DNA of 64,000 nt from Pseudomonas sp. ACM7. GTDB lineage: Bacteria; Pseudomonadota; Gammaproteobacteria; Pseudomonadales; Pseudomonadaceae. Location: the NCBI RefSeq assembly GCF_004136015.1, contig NZ_CP024866.1, forward strand, positions 450,327 to 514,326, read 5' to 3'. The notes below the pieces were generated by a model, which was given only the letters and a program-made list of their open reading frames with translations, did not search any database and was not told where the DNA came from. Numbering within the stretch: the first letter of the stretch is position 1; each line of letters begins with the position of its first letter. This document shows, in pieces, positions 1 to 9,232 of this stretch. A program made the position numbers and the translations under genes.

Positions 1-231
1 ATGGAGAAAGATATGAGAGGCGCCACGCAAAATCCGAAAAAAAGTGTAGACGAATCCATCTAGACAGACTTTAGCCAAGACTCGGAAAAGAGCTGTGAGC
101 GCGCGAAACTTTTCTTCGGCGGCTCGCTCAGCTCGGGCCTCCCAGCTGTATATTTTTTAAACAATGCAGTTAAAAGTTGCTCGAAAAAGAATCAACGCCT
201 ACAATTTTTTTGGCTTCTTGCTTTACGTCAG
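1..231. other. Non-coding, AT-rich upstream region
   Basis: I see no convincing gene here. The stretch is AT-rich, with A and T runs around 165-215, and leads into the oprI promoter. Short reading frames are present, but none has a ribosome binding site followed by a protein-like composition. It may hold the end of an upstream transcription unit or activator sites for oprI. Confidence 0.4.
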
Positions 232-259
232 TTTACTTACGACAAGTAATGGGTAGTAT
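232..259 (+). promoter_or_regulatory. Probable sigma-70 promoter of oprI
   Basis: TTTACT (232-237) and TAGTAT (254-259) are separated by 16 bp. This leaves a leader of roughly 60 nt before the oprI start codon. The boxes are imperfect, so the assignment is tentative, but the gene is normally very strongly expressed and no better pair is seen. Confidence 0.4.
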
Positions 260-327
260 GTACGCCGGCTATTTCCTCACTCTGAGGAGACAGCTAACTT
301 AATAGAAAGTCCTTGAAGGGGAACACG

Positions 328-579
328 ATGAACAACGTTCTGAAATTCTCTGCTCTGGCTCTGGCCGCAGTTCTGGCTACCGGTTGCAGCAGCGTATCGA
401 AAGAAACCGAAGCACGTCTGACCGCTACTGAAGACGCAGCAGCTCGCTCCCAGGCTCGTGCAGACGAAGCTTACCGTAAAGCTGATGAAGCTCTGGCTGC
501 TGCTCAAAAAGCACAACAGACTGCTGACGAAGCTAACGAGCGTGCTCTGCGCATGCTGGACAAAGCTAGCCGCAAGTAA
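328..579 (+). CDS. oprI: Major outer membrane lipoprotein OprI (Lpp-like)
   Basis: The 83-residue product matches the usual OprI length. It is the abundant small lipoprotein that helps tie the outer membrane to peptidoglycan. Residues 1-19 form a lipoprotein signal peptide ending in a lipobox (LATGC, lipidated Cys20). The mature part is an Ala/Glu/Lys-rich alpha-helical coiled coil rich in heptad-like EA repeats, and it ends in Arg-Lys, the terminal Lys being the expected peptidoglycan attachment point. ATG 328 is chosen over the in-frame TTG at 313 because AAGGGGA lies just upstream and the signal peptide starts there. A strong terminator follows directly. The convergent neighbour is an L,D-transpeptidase, the enzyme class that can attach such lipoproteins, an arrangement also recalled from P. 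aeruginosa. Confidence 0.97.
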   Translation: MNNVLKFSALALAAVLATGCSSVSKETEARLTATEDAAARSQARADEAYRKADEALAAAQKAQQTADEANERALRMLDKASRK

Positions 580-601
580 TAATCCTTCGGGATTGTTATC
601 A

Positions 602-632
602 AGCCGACCCATTTTTTGGGTCGGCTTTTTTA
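602..632 (+). terminator. Rho-independent terminator of oprI
   Basis: GCCGACCC (603-610) pairs with GGGTCGGC (618-625), extended by A-T pairs, with a T-rich loop and a following TTTTT tail. It lies 23 bp after the oprI stop codon. Confidence 0.9.
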
Positions 633-655
633 TTGCCCGCAATTTCGTACCGGCA

Positions 656-691
656 ATAAAAAACCCGCCGACGCGGTCAGCATCGGCGGGT
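656..691 (-). terminator. Rho-independent terminator of the L,D-transpeptidase gene
   Basis: CCCGCCGA (664-671) pairs with TCGGCGGG (683-690). Read leftward, the stem runs into a T tract (the A run at 656-663 on the plus strand). It closes the convergent minus-strand gene. Confidence 0.85.
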
Positions 692-703
692 TCCTTTCAA
701 ACA

Positions 704-1693
704 TTACTGCAACGGGTCGATCGGCGCACTCGTCACCATCGGCGCCGAGGAATTCGGCACTCCGATTTCCACCGGCAGACCATCTTCGGCGGCAACCACG
801 TCGCGGACCACATCCCAGTTCATGCGCAGGTTGTTGGTGATGTCCTCACGCTTGAGCATCGCGTTGATCACCGAGGTGTGTTTGTCGACCACAGAAGGGT
901 TGCCCTTGTCGTCCAGCGGCGTGTGCGCTTCCAGATACACCTTGCCGCCACTGACACCGAACTTGTACGGGTCGCTGATAATGCGCACCGACGTGCCTAC
1001 CGGCACCATGCTCGCCATTTCCAGCACGTTGTTGTTGAACATGCGGAAGCAACCGTGGCTGGTGCGCATGCCGATGCCGAACTTCTTGTTCGAACCGTGG
1101 ATCAGGTAGCCCGGCGTGCCCAACGTGAACTTGAACGGCCCCAACGGGTTGTCCGGGCCGGCCGGCACCACGTTCGGCAGTGGATCGCCATCGGCGGCGT
1201 GCTCGGCCTTGATCGACGCTGGAGGGGTCCAGGTCGGGTTCGGCGTCTTGGCGGTGATGCTGGTATGGGCAATCGGCGAGCCCCAGCCTTCACGGCCGAT
1301 ACCCAGCGGGAAGGTGTACACCACGTTCCGGCCTTTCGGGAAGTAATAGAGGCGGTACTCGGCCAGGTTGATGACGATGCCTTCACGCGGGCCCGGTGGC
1401 AGGATGAAGCGCGTCGGCAGCACCACTTCGGTGCCAGCACCCGGCAGCCATGGATCGACGCCAGGGTTGGCCGCGACCATTTCCGAATAGCCCAGATCGT
1501 AGGTGGTGCCAAGGTCAGCGAAGGTATCTTCGTACTTGGCCTTGATCACCTGGACCTGACCGACGATGTCTTCACCGGGCGGTGGCAGGGGCAGCTCCAA
1601 TGCTGCTACGGGACCCGCCACACAGAGGGCGGCGAGAGACAGGTAGCGGGTGACGGCAGGAAAGCGCGGCAACATCCGGAAAATCCTTCGCAT
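704..1693 (-). CDS. L,D-transpeptidase (LysM-like plus YkuD/ErfK domains)
   Basis: A 329-residue periplasmic enzyme of the ErfK/YbiS/YcfS/YnhG class. Such enzymes make 3-3 peptidoglycan cross-links or attach lipoproteins to meso-diaminopimelate. Residues 1-31 look like a signal peptide ending GPVAA. A LysM-like segment follows at about 45-93, then the YkuD catalytic domain at about 105-230. The signature is visible: a His in YLIHGS, then SHGCFRM carrying the catalytic Cys. ATG at 1693 is preferred to the longer frame starting at 1762 because the signal peptide begins there. The gene converges on oprI, so attachment of OprI to peptidoglycan is a plausible but unproven role. Confidence 0.93.
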   Translation of the reverse strand: MRRIFRMLPRFPAVTRYLSLAALCVAGPVAALELPLPPPGEDIVGQVQVIKAKYEDTFADLGTTYDLGYSEMVAANPGVDPWLPGAGTEVVLPTRFILPPGPREGIVINLAEYRLYYFPKGRNVVYTFPLGIGREGWGSPIAHTSITAKTPNPTWTPPASIKAEHAADGDPLPNVVPAGPDNPLGPFKFTLGTPGYLIHGSNKKFGIGMRTSHGCFRMFNNNVLEMASMVPVGTSVRIISDPYKFGVSGGKVYLEAHTPLDDKGNPSVVDKHTSVINAMLKREDITNNLRMNWDVVRDVVAAEDGLPVEIGVPNSSAPMVTSAPIDPLQ

Positions 1694-1777
1694 GATCGAC
1701 AAGGGTATAAAAACGGGATTGTACACCGGCATCTGGAAAATCGGGGAGTTGACCGATAGCAAGCAATCTATCGGGCT

Positions 1778-2071
1778 CTAAAGCTCGAAACGCAGTTCCG
1801 GCCAGATCGGCGATGTGCCGCGTTTTTGCGATTCCAGAATGGCCCGGCACAGCGAACACAGGCGCTGATCCTGAAACACACGGCGATCGACGCTCGACCA
1901 GCGCGGTTGTGCTGGCAACAGGCTGCCGCACAAGGTCCGGTCCGCCGAGCCGCCCAACTCCAGTTGACGGGTCACCAGATGTACCCGCACTTCCTGGCAG
2001 GCGAACAGATCCAGCTGTTCGTCAGGCTCGATCAGTTGGTAGGCAAAAAGTGACCAGGCAGGACGCGGCAT
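1778..2071 (-). CDS. Conserved hypothetical protein, cysteine-containing
   Basis: A 97-residue protein without signal peptide or membrane segment. I do not recognise a named family. It is Leu/Glu/Arg-rich and has four Cys, two of them in a CSLC pair (CSLCRAILESQKRG), which could hint at metal binding. ATG 2071 is chosen because GGAG lies 6 bp upstream; the longer frame would begin at TTG 2083. It lies between the L,D-transpeptidase and tesA on the same strand, 85 bp from the former and 56 bp from the latter. The same position is occupied by a small hypothetical gene in P. aeruginosa as I recall it, supporting a real conserved gene. Function unknown. Confidence 0.75.
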   Translation of the reverse strand: MPRPAWSLFAYQLIEPDEQLDLFACQEVRVHLVTRQLELGGSADRTLCGSLLPAQPRWSSVDRRVFQDQRLCSLCRAILESQKRGTSPIWPELRFEL

Positions 2072-2127
2072 CGGGGGCTCCAAATCGGGGGCGCCACCTT
2101 AGCCGAAACACCGCCACTAGAAAAGCG

Positions 2128-2733
2128 TCAAAGCAGCGGTTTCAGTGTCGGCCAGACATTTTCCAGCAACTTGTCCTGAGCCCCGACAGCCGGGTGCAGT
2201 CCGTCGGACTGCATCAAGTCTGGATGACCGCCCACGCCGTCGAGAAAAAACGGCACCAACGGGATCTTTTTCTCTTCGGCCAGCGTGCTGTAGACCTTCG
2301 CGAAGGCCTCGGTATAGCGAACGCCGTAGTTGGGTGGCAATTGCATGCCGAGCAGCAGCACCTTGGCGCCACTGGCGCGGGAGCTGTCGATCATTGCTGC
2401 AAGGTTTTGTTGCAATTGCGTCGGCAGCAATCCACGCAGGCCATCGTTGCCGCCCAACTCGAGGATTACCAACTCAGGCTTATGCTCTGCAAGCAGCGCG
2501 GACAGGCGCGCCTGGCCTCCGGCGCTGGTGTCGCCGCTGATGGACGCATTGACCACCTTATCGTCAAAACCTTCGCGCTTGAGCCGTTGCTCGAGCAGGG
2601 AGACCCACCCCAAGCGGGTATCCAGCCCGAAACCCGCGCTGATACTATCGCCAACGATCAGGACTGTACCCGCCGCTGCGTTCTGGGCCATGCACATCAA
2701 GGCCAGGCCAGCACTCAAAAACCACACACGCAT
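2128..2733 (-). CDS. tesA: Multifunctional esterase TesA (acyl-CoA thioesterase I / lysophospholipase, SGNH family)
   Basis: A 201-residue periplasmic SGNH hydrolase acting on acyl thioesters, lysophospholipids and other esters. Residues 1-21 form a signal peptide. The four family blocks are visible: GDSIS with the nucleophile Ser, the block I/II Gly region, GGNDGL (Asn of the oxyanion hole), and DGLHP near the C terminus carrying the catalytic Asp and His. Length and sequence match the P. aeruginosa enzyme as I recall it. ATG 2733 is preferred; an ATG at 2745 would add four residues. The gene is divergent from the lolD-like ATPase with only about 10 bp between start codons. Confidence 0.95.
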   Translation of the reverse strand: MRVWFLSAGLALMCMAQNAAAGTVLIVGDSISAGFGLDTRLGWVSLLEQRLKREGFDDKVVNASISGDTSAGGQARLSALLAEHKPELVILELGGNDGLRGLLPTQLQQNLAAMIDSSRASGAKVLLLGMQLPPNYGVRYTEAFAKVYSTLAEEKKIPLVPFFLDGVGGHPDLMQSDGLHPAVGAQDKLLENVWPTLKPLL

Positions 2734-2743
2734 CGGATTCTCC

Positions 2744-3427
2744 ATGGGCGCAAGCATTCTCACCGCGAAGAACCTCAGCAAAGTGGTTCCCAGCGCGGAA
2801 GGTGAACTGACTATCCTGCACGAACTCAGCCTGGAACTGAACAAGGGCGACAGCCTGGCCATTGTCGGCGCCTCCGGTTCCGGCAAATCCACCCTCCTCG
2901 GCTTGCTCGCCGGTCTCGACCTGCCGAGCAGCGGCGACGTCACCCTCGCAGGGCAAGCCCTGAGCAATCTCGATGAAGACCAACGCGCACGTATCCGGGC
3001 CGAGCATGTCGGGTTTGTGTTTCAGTCCTTTCAACTGCTCGACAGTCTCAATGCCCTGGAAAACGTCATGCTGCCGCTGGAACTCGATGGCCGCAAAGAC
3101 GCCCGTGAACGCGCCACCGAGTTACTGCAACGGGTCGGCCTGGGCCAGCGACTGACCCATTCGCCACGCCAGCTTTCGGGCGGCGAACAGCAACGCGTGG
3201 CGATTGCCCGTGCGTTTGCCGCCGAACCCGATGTGCTGTTCGCCGACGAACCAACCGGCAACCTCGACAGCCACACCGGTGAACGCATCAGCGATCTGCT
3301 GTTCGAACTCAACCAGGAACGCGGTACGACCCTGGTGCTGGTGACCCACGACGAACGCCTGGCACATCGCTGCCGACGCCTGATCCGCCTTGAAGCCGGC
3401 CTGCTGGTCGCCCCTCTGGAGCCTTGA
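2744..3427 (+). CDS. ABC transporter ATP-binding protein (LolD/YbbA type)
   Basis: The 227-residue ATPase carries Walker [11 protein letters not shown]-loop FQSFQL, signature LSGGEQQR, Walker B VLFADEP and the H-loop VTHD. It belongs to the LolD/MacB/YbbA class that drives FtsX-fold permeases in lipoprotein extraction, efflux or envelope stress. E. coli YbbA likewise sits divergent from tesA (tap) and next to the large permease YbbP, the same arrangement as here. The stop codon overlaps the permease start in TGATG, implying translational coupling. ATG 2744 lies about 10 bp from the tesA start, so promoters must overlap coding sequence. Confidence 0.93.
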   Translation: MGASILTAKNLSKVVPSAEGELTILHELSLELNKGDSLAIVGASGSGKSTLLGLLAGLDLPSSGDVTLAGQALSNLDEDQRARIRAEHVGFVFQSFQLLDSLNALENVMLPLELDGRKDARERATELLQRVGLGQRLTHSPRQLSGGEQQRVAIARAFAAEPDVLFADEPTGNLDSHTGERISDLLFELNQERGTTLVLVTHDERLAHRCRRLIRLEAGLLVAPLEP

Positions 3428-5931
3428 TGGCACGCCTGCCGCTGTTGCGCCTGTTCAGTCTTGCCATCCGCCAACTGCTGCGCGACGCCCGCGCCGGTGA
3501 GTTGCGCGTGTTGTTTTTCGCCTTGCTGGTGGCCGTGGCGGCGAGTACCGCCATCGGTTACTTCGGCGCCCGCCTGAACGGTGCCATGATGCTGCGCGCC
3601 ACTGAGTTTCTCGGTGCCGACCTGTTGCTTGAAGGCAGTTCACCGGCGCGGCCCGAACAGATTAAAAGCGGCCTAGAGCTGGGCCTCGAACACGCTCAGG
3701 TGGTGGAATTCTCCAGCGTCATCGCCACTGACAATGGCATTCAGCTGTCCAGCATCAAAGCTGCCGACGACGTCTACCCACTGCGCGGCGAACTGAAAAG
3801 TGCCCCGGCGCCCTTCGCCCCGGAAGAACCCGGTGGCGGACCGAAACCCGGTGAAGCCTGGGTCGAAGCGCGACTGTTGACTGCGCTGGACCTGAAGATC
3901 GGCGACAGCATCGACGTCGGCATGAGAACCCTCAAACTGGCGCGAGTGCTGACCTACGAACCGGACCGCGCCGGCAATTTCTACAGCCTGACGCCGCGGG
4001 TGCTGATCAACCTCAGCGACCTCGCCGCGACCGGCGTGGTGCAACCCGGCAGCCGGGTCAGTTACCGCGAACTTTGGCGCGGTAAAGCCGAGGCGCTGGA
4101 AACCTATCATCAATTGATCAAACCCGGCTTGGCCGCCAACCAGCGTTTGCAGGATGCCCGTGATGGCAATCGACAGATCGGCGGTGCCTTGGGCAAGGCC
4201 GAGCGGTACTTGAACATGGCCAGTCTGGTGGCAGTTCTGCTGTCGGGTGTGGCGGTGGCACTGTCGGCCACTCGCTTCGCCACCCGCCGATTCGATGCCA
4301 GTGCATTGCTGCGTTGTCTGGGGTTGTCGCGGCGGGAAACCATGGTGTTATTCAGTTTGCAGCTGACGGTGCTCGGGCTGCTCGCCAGTATCAGTGGCGC
4401 CCTCATCGGCTGGTTTGCGCAGCTGGGGCTGTTCGCGCTGCTGCATGATTTATTACCGACCGACGTTCCACCGGGCGGTCTGTTTCCTGCCATTGCCGGG
4501 ATTGGCACCGGATTGGTGGCGTTGGCCGGTTTTGCCTTGCCGCCACTGGCGGCACTGGGCCGGGTTCCGCCATTGCGGGTATTGCGTCGGGACATGCTGC
4601 CAATTCCCTCTAGCACCTGGATGGTTTACGGCGCGGCATTGGGCGCCCTCGGGCTGATCATGTGGCGTCTGAGCCTGGACCTGGTGTTGACCTTCGCCCT
4701 GCTCGGTGGCGGCGTGATCGCAGCATTGGTGCTTGGCGGCTTGCTGTTGCTGCTTCTGAAGAGTCTGCGCCGAATGCTGGCGCGCGCCTCTTTGCCGTGG
4801 CGCCTCGGGCTAGGCCAATTGCTGCGTCATCCACTGGCGGCCGCGGGGCAATCCCTGGCCTTCGGCTTGATTCTGCTGTCCATGGCGCTGATCGCATTGC
4901 TGCGCGGCGAGTTGCTGGACACCTGGCAGAACCAGCTACCGAAAAACGCGCCTAACTATTTCGCGCTTAACATTCTGCCAGCGGACAAACAGGCGTTCAT
5001 TGATCGCCTGAACAAACTGTCGGCGCAATCGGCGCCGCTATACCCGGTGATACCTGGACGGCTGATCAGCGTCAACGGCGAGCCGGTACAGGAAATCGTC
5101 AGCAAGGATTCGGCCGGTGACCGAGCGATCCAGCGCGACCTGAGTCTGACTTGGGCGGCGGATTTGCCGGCGGGCAACAAACTCACTGCGGGCAACTGGT
5201 GGGCCGAACAGACGCCGGACGAAATACCCGGCGTATCGGTAGAAGGCAAAGTCGCCGAAAGCCTGAAGCTCAAGCTCGGCGATCACATGGTCTTTACTGT
5301 GGGCGGCGTCAATCGCGAAGCGAAAGTCACCAGCCTGCGGGAGATCAACTGGGACAACTTCCAGCCTAACTTCTTTATGATCTTCCAGCCCGGCACACTG
5401 AAGGATCTGCCTGCAACCTACCTGACCAGTTTTTATCTGGCGGCCGGTCATGATCAGCAGATCGTGGATCTGTCCCGGGCGTTTCCGGCGGTGACCATCT
5501 TGCAAGTCGAAGCCTTGCTCGAGCAGCTGCGCAGCATCCTCGCCCAAGTCACCCTGGCGGTGGAATACGTGCTGTTGTTCGTGTTGGCGGCGGGGATGGC
5601 GGTGTTGTTTTCAGGCTTGCAAGCGACGCTCGATGAACGCATTCGCCAAGGCGCCTTGTTGCGAGCGCTAGGGGCCGAGCGGCAACTGTTGGTCAAGGCC
5701 CGGCGGATCGAGTTCGGTTTGCTTGGAGCGGTCAGCGGATTGTTGGCAGCGCTGGGTTCGGAACTGGTGAGTCTGGTGCTCTACCGCTACGCCTTCGACC
5801 TGCCGTGGCACCCGCATCCGTGGTTGTTGGTGCTGCCACTGATCGGTGCGGTGCTGATCGAGGGAGCCGGTGTGTTTGGTACGCGCCGTGCGCTGAACGC
5901 CAGCCCCCTGACAGTCTTGCGCGAGGGTTGA
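3427..5931 (+). CDS. FtsX-family ABC permease (YbbP-like)
   Basis: An 834-residue inner-membrane permease, the partner of the ATPase just upstream (overlapping TGATG). Residues 20-45 form a first membrane segment. A large periplasmic domain follows (about 50-245), then three to four helices around 250-430 with the FtsX pattern, further helices at about 470-500, a second periplasmic domain (about 500-690), and a final helical bundle at about 700-830. This double FtsX layout is that of YbbP-type permeases. The substrate is unknown in this class, and an envelope or lipid role is inferred from linkage to tesA. Start ATG 3427 is used rather than TTG 3424. Confidence 0.92.
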   Translation: MARLPLLRLFSLAIRQLLRDARAGELRVLFFALLVAVAASTAIGYFGARLNGAMMLRATEFLGADLLLEGSSPARPEQIKSGLELGLEHAQVVEFSSVIATDNGIQLSSIKAADDVYPLRGELKSAPAPFAPEEPGGGPKPGEAWVEARLLTALDLKIGDSIDVGMRTLKLARVLTYEPDRAGNFYSLTPRVLINLSDLAATGVVQPGSRVSYRELWRGKAEALETYHQLIKPGLAANQRLQDARDGNRQIGGALGKAERYLNMASLVAVLLSGVAVALSATRFATRRFDASALLRCLGLSRRETMVLFSLQLTVLGLLASISGALIGWFAQLGLFALLHDLLPTDVPPGGLFPAIAGIGTGLVALAGFALPPLAALGRVPPLRVLRRDMLPIPSSTWMVYGAALGALGLIMWRLSLDLVLTFALLGGGVIAALVLGGLLLLLLKSLRRMLARASLPWRLGLGQLLRHPLAAAGQSLAFGLILLSMALIALLRGELLDTWQNQLPKNAPNYFALNILPADKQAFIDRLNKLSAQSAPLYPVIPGRLISVNGEPVQEIVSKDSAGDRAIQRDLSLTWAADLPAGNKLTAGNWWAEQTPDEIPGVSVEGKVAESLKLKLGDHMVFTVGGVNREAKVTSLREINWDNFQPNFFMIFQPGTLKDLPATYLTSFYLAAGHDQQIVDLSRAFPAVTILQVEALLEQLRSILAQVTLAVEYVLLFVLAAGMAVLFSGLQATLDERIRQGALLRALGAERQLLVKARRIEFGLLGAVSGLLAALGSELVSLVLYRYAFDLPWHPHPWLLVLPLIGAVLIEGAGVFGTRRALNASPLTVLREG

Positions 5932-5965
5932 TAGACTCAAGCTCTCTCTACCACAAGAAGTTGCC

Positions 5966-6463
5966 ATGAGCCGTTATCGCCCTCCCCGCACCGCTGGCAC
6001 CGCGCTGATCACCCCCGAAGGTGAAGCGCGGATGCGGGCCGAGTTTCATGAGCTCTGGCATGTTCGACGGCCGCAGGTGACACAGTCAGTCAGCGAGGCC
6101 GCGGCACAGGGCGATCGCTCGGAAAACGCCGAATACACCTACGGCAAAAAGATGCTGCGCGAGATCGACAGTCGCGTGCGCTTTCTCACCAAGCGACTGG
6201 AAGCGCTCAAAGTCGTCAGCGAAAAACCGAGCGATCCGAACAAGGTCTATTTTGGCGCCTGGGTCACGATTGAAGACGAGGACGGCAAAGAGTCACGCTA
6301 CCGTATCGTCGGGCCAGATGAGCTGGATTTGAAACTGGGCTTGATCAGCATCGATTCGCCGCTGGCCCGCGCACTGATCGGCAAGGCGCTGGACGCCGAA
6401 GTTCGGGTCCAGACACCGACTGGTGAGCAATGCGTGTATATCGTGGCGATCGACTATCTCTGA
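5966..6463 (+). CDS. greB: Transcription elongation factor GreB-like
   Basis: A 165-residue Gre-family protein that inserts a coiled coil into the RNA polymerase secondary channel to stimulate cleavage of backtracked RNA. The N-terminal coiled coil (about 15-85) contains the tip region with GDRSENAEY, the acidic residues typical of Gre factors, and the C-terminal FKBP-like domain (about 90-165) ends in YIVAIDYL. Length fits GreB rather than a truncated form. It follows the ABC permease by 34 bp and may share its transcript. A GreB versus GreA-like paralog distinction rests on my reading alone. Confidence 0.9.
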   Translation: MSRYRPPRTAGTALITPEGEARMRAEFHELWHVRRPQVTQSVSEAAAQGDRSENAEYTYGKKMLREIDSRVRFLTKRLEALKVVSEKPSDPNKVYFGAWVTIEDEDGKESRYRIVGPDELDLKLGLISIDSPLARALIGKALDAEVRVQTPTGEQCVYIVAIDYL

Positions 6464-6481
6464 GCCATAGCGCTCTGAGCC

Positions 6482-6790
6482 TCAACGGCGGGTAATCAGC
6501 CCCTGTCGGGCAACGCGAGTCAATTGCTTGATCACTTCGGGGGCGTCCTCGAGGCTGGGCGATTGAATCACCGCCAGATCGAAACTGTCGCTGGCAAATC
6601 GAGCCAGCGATTCACCCTCTTCGACAAACTGGATCAGGAAGGCCGCAGGCCCACCGGTGCGACGTGGCCAGCCATCGAGATAACGCAAGAGTGTCGGCTG
6701 ATGTTTGCCGCCAAGCAGGATTTTTGGATTGCGCTGGGTGAGGTGTGCCGTGATCGGCGCGGGGCGTATAACGGGGCTTAATGCATTCAT
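6482..6790 (-). CDS. Conserved hypothetical protein
   Basis: A 102-residue protein, convergent with greB. No membrane segment, signal peptide or recognisable catalytic motif is visible. The middle contains LLRYLDGWPRRTGGPAAF, and the C-terminal half (about 60-100) reads like a small alpha/beta domain (FDLAVIQSPSLEDAPEVIKQLTRVARQGLI), reminiscent of the end of a Rossmann-like fold. ATG 6790 is chosen over a longer frame (6811) that would start inside probable leader DNA. A small hypothetical gene occupies the same slot after greB in other pseudomonads as I recall, so it is probably real. Function unknown. Confidence 0.7.
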   Translation of the reverse strand: MNALSPVIRPAPITAHLTQRNPKILLGGKHQPTLLRYLDGWPRRTGGPAAFLIQFVEEGESLARFASDSFDLAVIQSPSLEDAPEVIKQLTRVARQGLITRR

Positions 6791-6993
6791 TCTGTCGTGT
6801 CTCGGCCTCAAAAGTCTGCATGGCAGGTGAGAGGCAACACCGAACCAGCGCTTTAGCGGTATTTCGAAGCCTGTTTCAAGCTTCTATCGGCAACTGAATG
6901 AGTCACCTGGCGCCCCGCAAGTAGCTGTTTAAATCGGCGCATGGGCAGCATCCTAGAGAAGCTGACCGGACAGTGTCAAGAATGACGAGCAAC

Positions 6994-7022
6994 AAAAAGG
7001 CCCGCGCAATGCGAGCCTTTTC
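6994..7022 (-). terminator. Terminator of the DoxX-family gene
   Basis: AAAAGGC (6995-7001) pairs with GCCTTTT (7015-7021) around a GC-rich loop. Read leftward it ends in CCTTTTTGTTG, directly after the DoxX stop codon. Confidence 0.75.
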
Positions 7023-7037
7023 ATTAAGCCAGAGCGG

Positions 7038-7472
7038 TCAGCCAGCGATAGCGCGGTCAGCCGAGAGCTTGCCGGCGCCTTCGATCAGCACCGCGATGCT
7101 GCCGCCGAGCAGGGCCAGGGCGAATTCATAACCGTTGTTGACCATGAACAGACCGTGAGGGAGATGCACCGAGAAGATCGCCACCAGTGAGAGGATGGTC
7201 AGGCCGAGGGCTGCCGGGCGAACCAGCAAGCCGATGATCAAGGCCAGACCGGCGAAAAACTCGGTACCGCCCGCCAGCGTCGCCATCAGGTAACCCGGCG
7301 CCAGGCCGATGCTTTCCATGTACTGCGCGGTGCCCGCCAGACCGTAACCACCGAACGCCCCAAAGAGTTTCTGCGAGCCGTGGGCAGCGAAGATGATGCC
7401 GACGAAGATCCGCAAAACGGTCAGGCCGTAGCCAGCGCGGGTAAACAGTACCTTGTTGATCAGTGTGCTCAT
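7038..7472 (-). CDS. DoxX family membrane protein
   Basis: A 144-residue integral membrane protein with four predicted helices (about 15-35, 50-80, 85-105, 110-132), the DoxX/YphA architecture. The family signature HGSQKLFGAFGG after the first helix is visible. DoxX-type proteins are linked to oxidative or thiol stress and quinone chemistry, but their activity is mostly undefined. It is monocistronic, flanked by its own terminator, with the lytic transglycosylase gene about 100 bp upstream in the same direction. Start ATG 7472 gives the standard N terminus. Confidence 0.9.
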   Translation of the reverse strand: MSTLINKVLFTRAGYGLTVLRIFVGIIFAAHGSQKLFGAFGGYGLAGTAQYMESIGLAPGYLMATLAGGTEFFAGLALIIGLLVRPAALGLTILSLVAIFSVHLPHGLFMVNNGYEFALALLGGSIAVLIEGAGKLSADRAIAG

Positions 7473-7575
7473 GCTGTGTCATCCGTTGTCAGTGTGTGTT
7501 GGTTGGCCGCTATATTAATCAGTAAATCTCATGTTAAAAGCGCAATAAATTCGCCATAACAATCAGTTTATTCGA

Positions 7576-8997
7576 TTATTTACGTGACGCAACTTTCTGC
7601 CCCTGGGGCTCCAACGACTCCCGCTCCCGATCGAACGCCAGGTAATACTTGTTCACGCTATTAACATAGCTGACGGCGCCCATTCCCACCTGCTCCATGG
7701 CGATGCGCTCCACCTGGAAGAACCACTGATTGGGATTCAAACCGCGCCGACGAGCCTCGGCACGCATGCCCTGAACGCGCTCCGGCCCCATGTTGTAGGC
7801 CGCCAGCACGAACGCCATGCGCTCGCGCTCGTTGAGTTTGGGGCTGGCAAAGAATTTGCGGCGGATCATCGCCAGGTACTTGGCCCCGGCCTGCACATTG
7901 GCGTCGAGATTCTGAATGTTGTTGACCCCCACCCGCTGGGCGGCGGACGGGGTGATCTGCATCAGGCCGGTAGGGCCGCTGCCACCGCGGGCGTTGGGTT
8001 GCAGGGCTGATTCCTTGAACGCCAGGGCAGCCAGATTCAACCAGTCCATGCCTTGGGCTTCAGCGTGCTTCTGCAACACCGGGCGAAGTTTCTCGAGGCG
8101 CTGCCGATCAGCCTTGGCCAATGGATAGTGCACTTGATACAGACGTCGATAGATCCGCAGGAACGCGGCATCCTGATCCGATGGTTTCTTGTAACCGGTC
8201 AGGAAGCGATCAATGCTCGCCCGCAACATTGAGGCGTCGCGGCGCACGAACCAGAATTCTTCGCCCGGTTCACTGATGAGCACCTGGCGATCGAAACGCA
8301 ACTTGGGCAGGATCTTGCCCCAGCGCTCGGCGATGGGTTGCTCGACGATCGTCAGGTGAAAGATTCCGCCCTGGACCATTTCCAGCACATCCTCGACCGC
8401 CAGACTGGGATCGACCCACTCGATTGTCACCGGTGGCAGTTTAAGCAGCGCGAGCTTTTGATTGATCTGGCTGACCGCGTCCCCGGCGGCACTGCCGGTG
8501 GGCAACGCCAGGGTTTTGCCGGAGAGTTGTTCGAGATGGGTGTAACGTCGCTCGCCTTTGATCCCGACCAATACCAACGGGATGTTGCTGGCAATCGGTT
8601 CACTGGTGCTGACCGCGTGGCCCGGTTGCAGGTCGAGCAGCTCCCCCGGTGCGACCAGATCACCCTCGCCGCGCTGCAAAGCGCCGATCAGTTGATCCTT
8701 GGCCTTGGGTATGATCTTGAGGGTGATTTCCTGACCGTCACGGGCGTGACCGTTGAGGTACTGCTCGAAGGCACGCAAGCGGTGGTATTCAACACCGATG
8801 GCCTGGCCCTGAACTTCGCCGGAGCTGTTGCGGCTCTGGTTGACCAACACCCGCAGCACACGACTGCTGCGGATTTCCGCCAAGTCGCGCACTTTGGTCG
8901 AAGGCACGGCTTGCAGCGGCCCGGCCAGACGCGCAACCGCCGGCATCGGCAGCAGCAACGAACAACACAGCAGTAGCAAAACCGAGGGACGTATCAT
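7576..8997 (-). CDS. mltF: MltF-like membrane-bound lytic murein transglycosylase
   Basis: A 473-residue envelope protein with two modules. After a signal peptide (1-22) comes a periplasmic binding-protein type 3 domain (about 40-275; LRVLVNQSRNSSGEVQGQAIG...). A C-terminal SLT/lysozyme-like catalytic domain follows (about 300-450), with the catalytic Glu in AALAFKESALQPNARGGSGPTGLMQITPSAA and the late motif VLAAYNMGPERV. MltF enzymes cleave peptidoglycan to form 1,6-anhydromuropeptides, with the binding domain sensing peptide stems. No clear lipobox Cys precedes the mature region (CCSLLLPMPAVA lies in the signal core), so anchoring is uncertain. Pseudomonads carry two mltF paralogs; which one this is was not resolved. 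Confidence 0.9.
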   Translation of the reverse strand: MIRPSVLLLLCCSLLLPMPAVARLAGPLQAVPSTKVRDLAEIRSSRVLRVLVNQSRNSSGEVQGQAIGVEYHRLRAFEQYLNGHARDGQEITLKIIPKAKDQLIGALQRGEGDLVAPGELLDLQPGHAVSTSEPIASNIPLVLVGIKGERRYTHLEQLSGKTLALPTGSAAGDAVSQINQKLALLKLPPVTIEWVDPSLAVEDVLEMVQGGIFHLTIVEQPIAERWGKILPKLRFDRQVLISEPGEEFWFVRRDASMLRASIDRFLTGYKKPSDQDAAFLRIYRRLYQVHYPLAKADRQRLEKLRPVLQKHAEAQGMDWLNLAALAFKESALQPNARGGSGPTGLMQITPSAAQRVGVNNIQNLDANVQAGAKYLAMIRRKFFASPKLNERERMAFVLAAYNMGPERVQGMRAEARRRGLNPNQWFFQVERIAMEQVGMGAVSYVNSVNKYYLAFDRERESLEPQGQKVASRK

Positions 8998-9232
8998 CCA
9001 CTCTCCAGAAAGAATACTGGGCCGATCTCAAGAGTTTTCATGAAATCGAACGACAGAAACAGAGCGCCTTGAGCGCTGGCAAAGTGCGAAAGACTGGCAC
9101 AGTGATGGCATGCTAGCCACCCTGACCTGTCTCTCGGCATCAAGAGACAGCTTTAACTCGTTGTAGTTCTTGGCTTTTCTTATAAATCTACAGCTCTGAT
9201 ATGCTTTCCGGCCTTTGGTCCGAGGTAGCACC

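Noticed and set aside
458..1759. A 433-codon plus-strand frame beginning inside oprI
   Set aside because: Runs through the oprI terminator and antisense to the L,D-transpeptidase; Arg/His-rich shadow.
9095..9110. TGGCACAGTGATGGCA resembling a sigma-54 promoter upstream of tatD
   Set aside because: GG-N10-GC spacing is right but the -12 box (TGGC) is poor, no activator repeat is seen, and tatD is not a typical sigma-54 target.
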